Below are positions 15,318 through 16,143 of a DNA stretch of 16,143 nt, one piece after another. Positions within the stretch are counted from its first letter, which is position 1, and every line of letters begins with the position of its first letter. Source of the DNA: Hyphomonadaceae bacterium (GTDB lineage Bacteria > Pseudomonadota > Alphaproteobacteria > Caulobacterales > Aquidulcibacteraceae); the NCBI GenBank assembly GCA_016791325.1, contig JAEUMU010000151.1, positions 1-16,143 of the forward strand, in the 5' to 3' direction. Below the pieces are notes generated by a model. It searched no databases and was not told where the DNA came from. It saw only the letters and a program-made list of their open reading frames with translations. The position numbers and the translations under genes were made by a program.

Positions 15318-15616
15318 CAATAATCCTCCTCGTCTTCTTCATCCATAGGGAAGAAGGAGAAGTTGTCGTCAATGTCGAGCGGCTCCGCCACCTGCTCAAC
15401 CTCTTCGAATATGATGCGCGGCTGCAAATCGCTCCAATCGCCCGGCGGCGGCTGAAGATCTTCATCCTCAAACAGCAGTTCGGAAGCAATGGCTTCGGCC
15501 TCGCCCTGCGTGGGCGCCTCAACATAACGCGTCGTGTAAAACCCCACGATCTCAACATTACCGTCGATGATCACCGGGAAATCTTCGCCACAAGCGAAAA
15601 GGCGAAACCAAGCCAT
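15317..15616 (-). CDS. Acidic hypothetical protein between beta-lactamase and arsC
   Basis: The product is about 99 residues from ATG 15616, or 101 from ATG 15622, which overlaps the beta-lactamase stop as TGATG. It begins MAWFRLFACGEDFPVIIDG, continues with GFYTTRYVEAPTQGEAEAIASELL (two blocks), and turns very acidic, ending FFPMDEEDEEDY. It is likely cytoplasmic, with no signal or membrane segment. The aromatic N-terminal strand plus helix suggests a compact alpha/beta fold. I do not recognise the family. It is coupled on both sides: its start lies on the beta-lactamase stop and its own stop overlaps the arsC start, so it is very probably translated. No function is proposed. Confidence 0.75.
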   Translation of the reverse strand: MAWFRLFACGEDFPVIIDGNVEIVGFYTTRYVEAPTQGEAEAIASELLFEDEDLQPPPGDWSDLQPRIIFEEVEQVAEPLDIDDNFSFFPMDEEDEEDY

Positions 15617-15621
15617 GTGCA

Positions 15622-16143
15622 TCAGCCCCATTCTGCGGCGATGATGCGGCCGATCTCGGCGTGGGCGGCGTTGCGGCCGGCCGCATCGATCGTGCTGCGA
15701 TGCAAATAGGCGCAAACGATGATCGGCGCGCCATGCGGCGCCGGCCAGGCGATCGCGACATCGTTGGCGGCATTGTGTTCGCCATTCCAGGTTCCAGTCT
15801 TGTCGCCGGCGCGCCAAGAGGCCGGGAAACCCGCGCGTAAACGCTGCAGGCCGGTAGGGCTGTCGATCATCCAGCCTATCAGCTTCTCTCGATGCGCCGG
15901 CGCCAGCACGCCATCGTCAAGCAGAAACCGCTTCAGCGTCCGCGCCATGGCTTCCGGCGTGGTAGTGTCGCGCTCATCACCTGGGGCGACATCGTTCAAG
16001 TCCAGCTCGTAGCGGTCCAAGCGCGTAACGCCATCGCCATCGGCGCGCAGAAGGCGTGTAAACCCCTCAGGGGCCCCCTGAATTTGAAGCAATAGGTTCG
16101 CAGCAGTGTTGTCGCTGAGTTTTACCGCGCCTTCGCACGCTTC
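15622..16143 (-). CDS. Class A beta-lactamase, C-terminal part (5' end outside window)
   Basis: The frame stays open to the window edge, giving 173 residues of a class A serine beta-lactamase. The visible motifs are ACEGAVKLSDNTAANLLL with the SDN loop (S130-D-N132), the omega loop RYELDLNDVAPGD with the general base E166 and N170, and the K234-T-G triad in AGDKTGTW. The N-terminal part with the S70-x-x-K motif and the signal peptide lies beyond the window. It should hydrolyse penicillins and possibly cephalosporins in the periplasm; the spectrum cannot be read from this part. An ATT/ATG inside the frame at 16092 is not a start, because the SDN motif lies upstream of it. Two downstream genes are coupled to it. 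Confidence 0.93.
   Translation of the reverse strand, partial: EACEGAVKLSDNTAANLLLQIQGAPEGFTRLLRADGDGVTRLDRYELDLNDVAPGDERDTTTPEAMARTLKRFLLDDGVLAPAHREKLIGWMIDSPTGLQRLRAGFPASWRAGDKTGTWNGEHNAANDVAIAWPAPHGAPIIVCAYLHRSTIDAAGRNAAHAEIGRIIAAEWG

Overview
The window looks like chromosomal DNA of a GC-rich alphaproteobacterium, probably from the Caulobacterales/Hyphomonadaceae side. The support is a stand-alone CpdR-type receiver protein that matches the Caulobacter cell-cycle regulator closely, a strong GC bias, Shine-Dalgarno-led compact operons, and conjugation genes of the kind found in alphaproteobacterial integrative elements. This placement is inferred from protein character; no database was searched.

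Region 1 (1-3443) is one end of an integrative/mobilizable element. It carries, all on the + strand, a small SSB-like protein, a DUF6876-type protein, a TraF-like S26 signal peptidase, a 72-residue unknown and a VirD2/MOBP-type relaxase that ends early compared with its family. Strong RNA hairpins sit before and between the first genes. The element abuts the 3' end of a tRNA-Val(GAC) gene (3444-3518, - strand), a classic integration site. No integrase is visible, but two tandem 11-bp repeats lie between the relaxase and the tRNA.

Region 2 (3519-7878) is ordinary chromosome: a PKHD-type Fe(II)/2-oxoglutarate hydroxylase (piuC/ybiX family), cpdR, a divergent N-formylglutamate amidohydrolase, and the translational GTPase typA/bipA. 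The 325-bp gap between the last two holds a convincing but unassigned small-RNA candidate on the - strand: promoter-like hexamers, two hairpins, an exposed CCTCCC linker and a textbook intrinsic terminator.

Region 3 (7887-12196) has a two-gene - strand operon (a small membrane protein and a Tat/lipoprotein-type glycerophosphodiester phosphodiesterase, coupled by ATGA) with a perfect operator-like dyad upstream. It also has a 90-residue unknown, a GyrI-like ligand-binding protein and a FATP-type long-chain acyl-CoA synthetase.

Region 4 (12186-14925) is a cobalamin uptake operon, btuF-btuC-btuD, with 4-bp ATGA overlaps and a clear cobalamin riboswitch in its leader. Region 5 (14964-16143) is a translationally coupled - strand operon: a class A beta-lactamase (5' part beyond the window), an acidic unknown and an ArsC-like reductase.

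The best candidates for something undescribed are the small RNA at about 5717-5807, the hairpin-punctuated leader of the mobile-element genes, the dyad in front of the relaxase, and the acidic protein locked between the beta-lactamase and ArsC genes.
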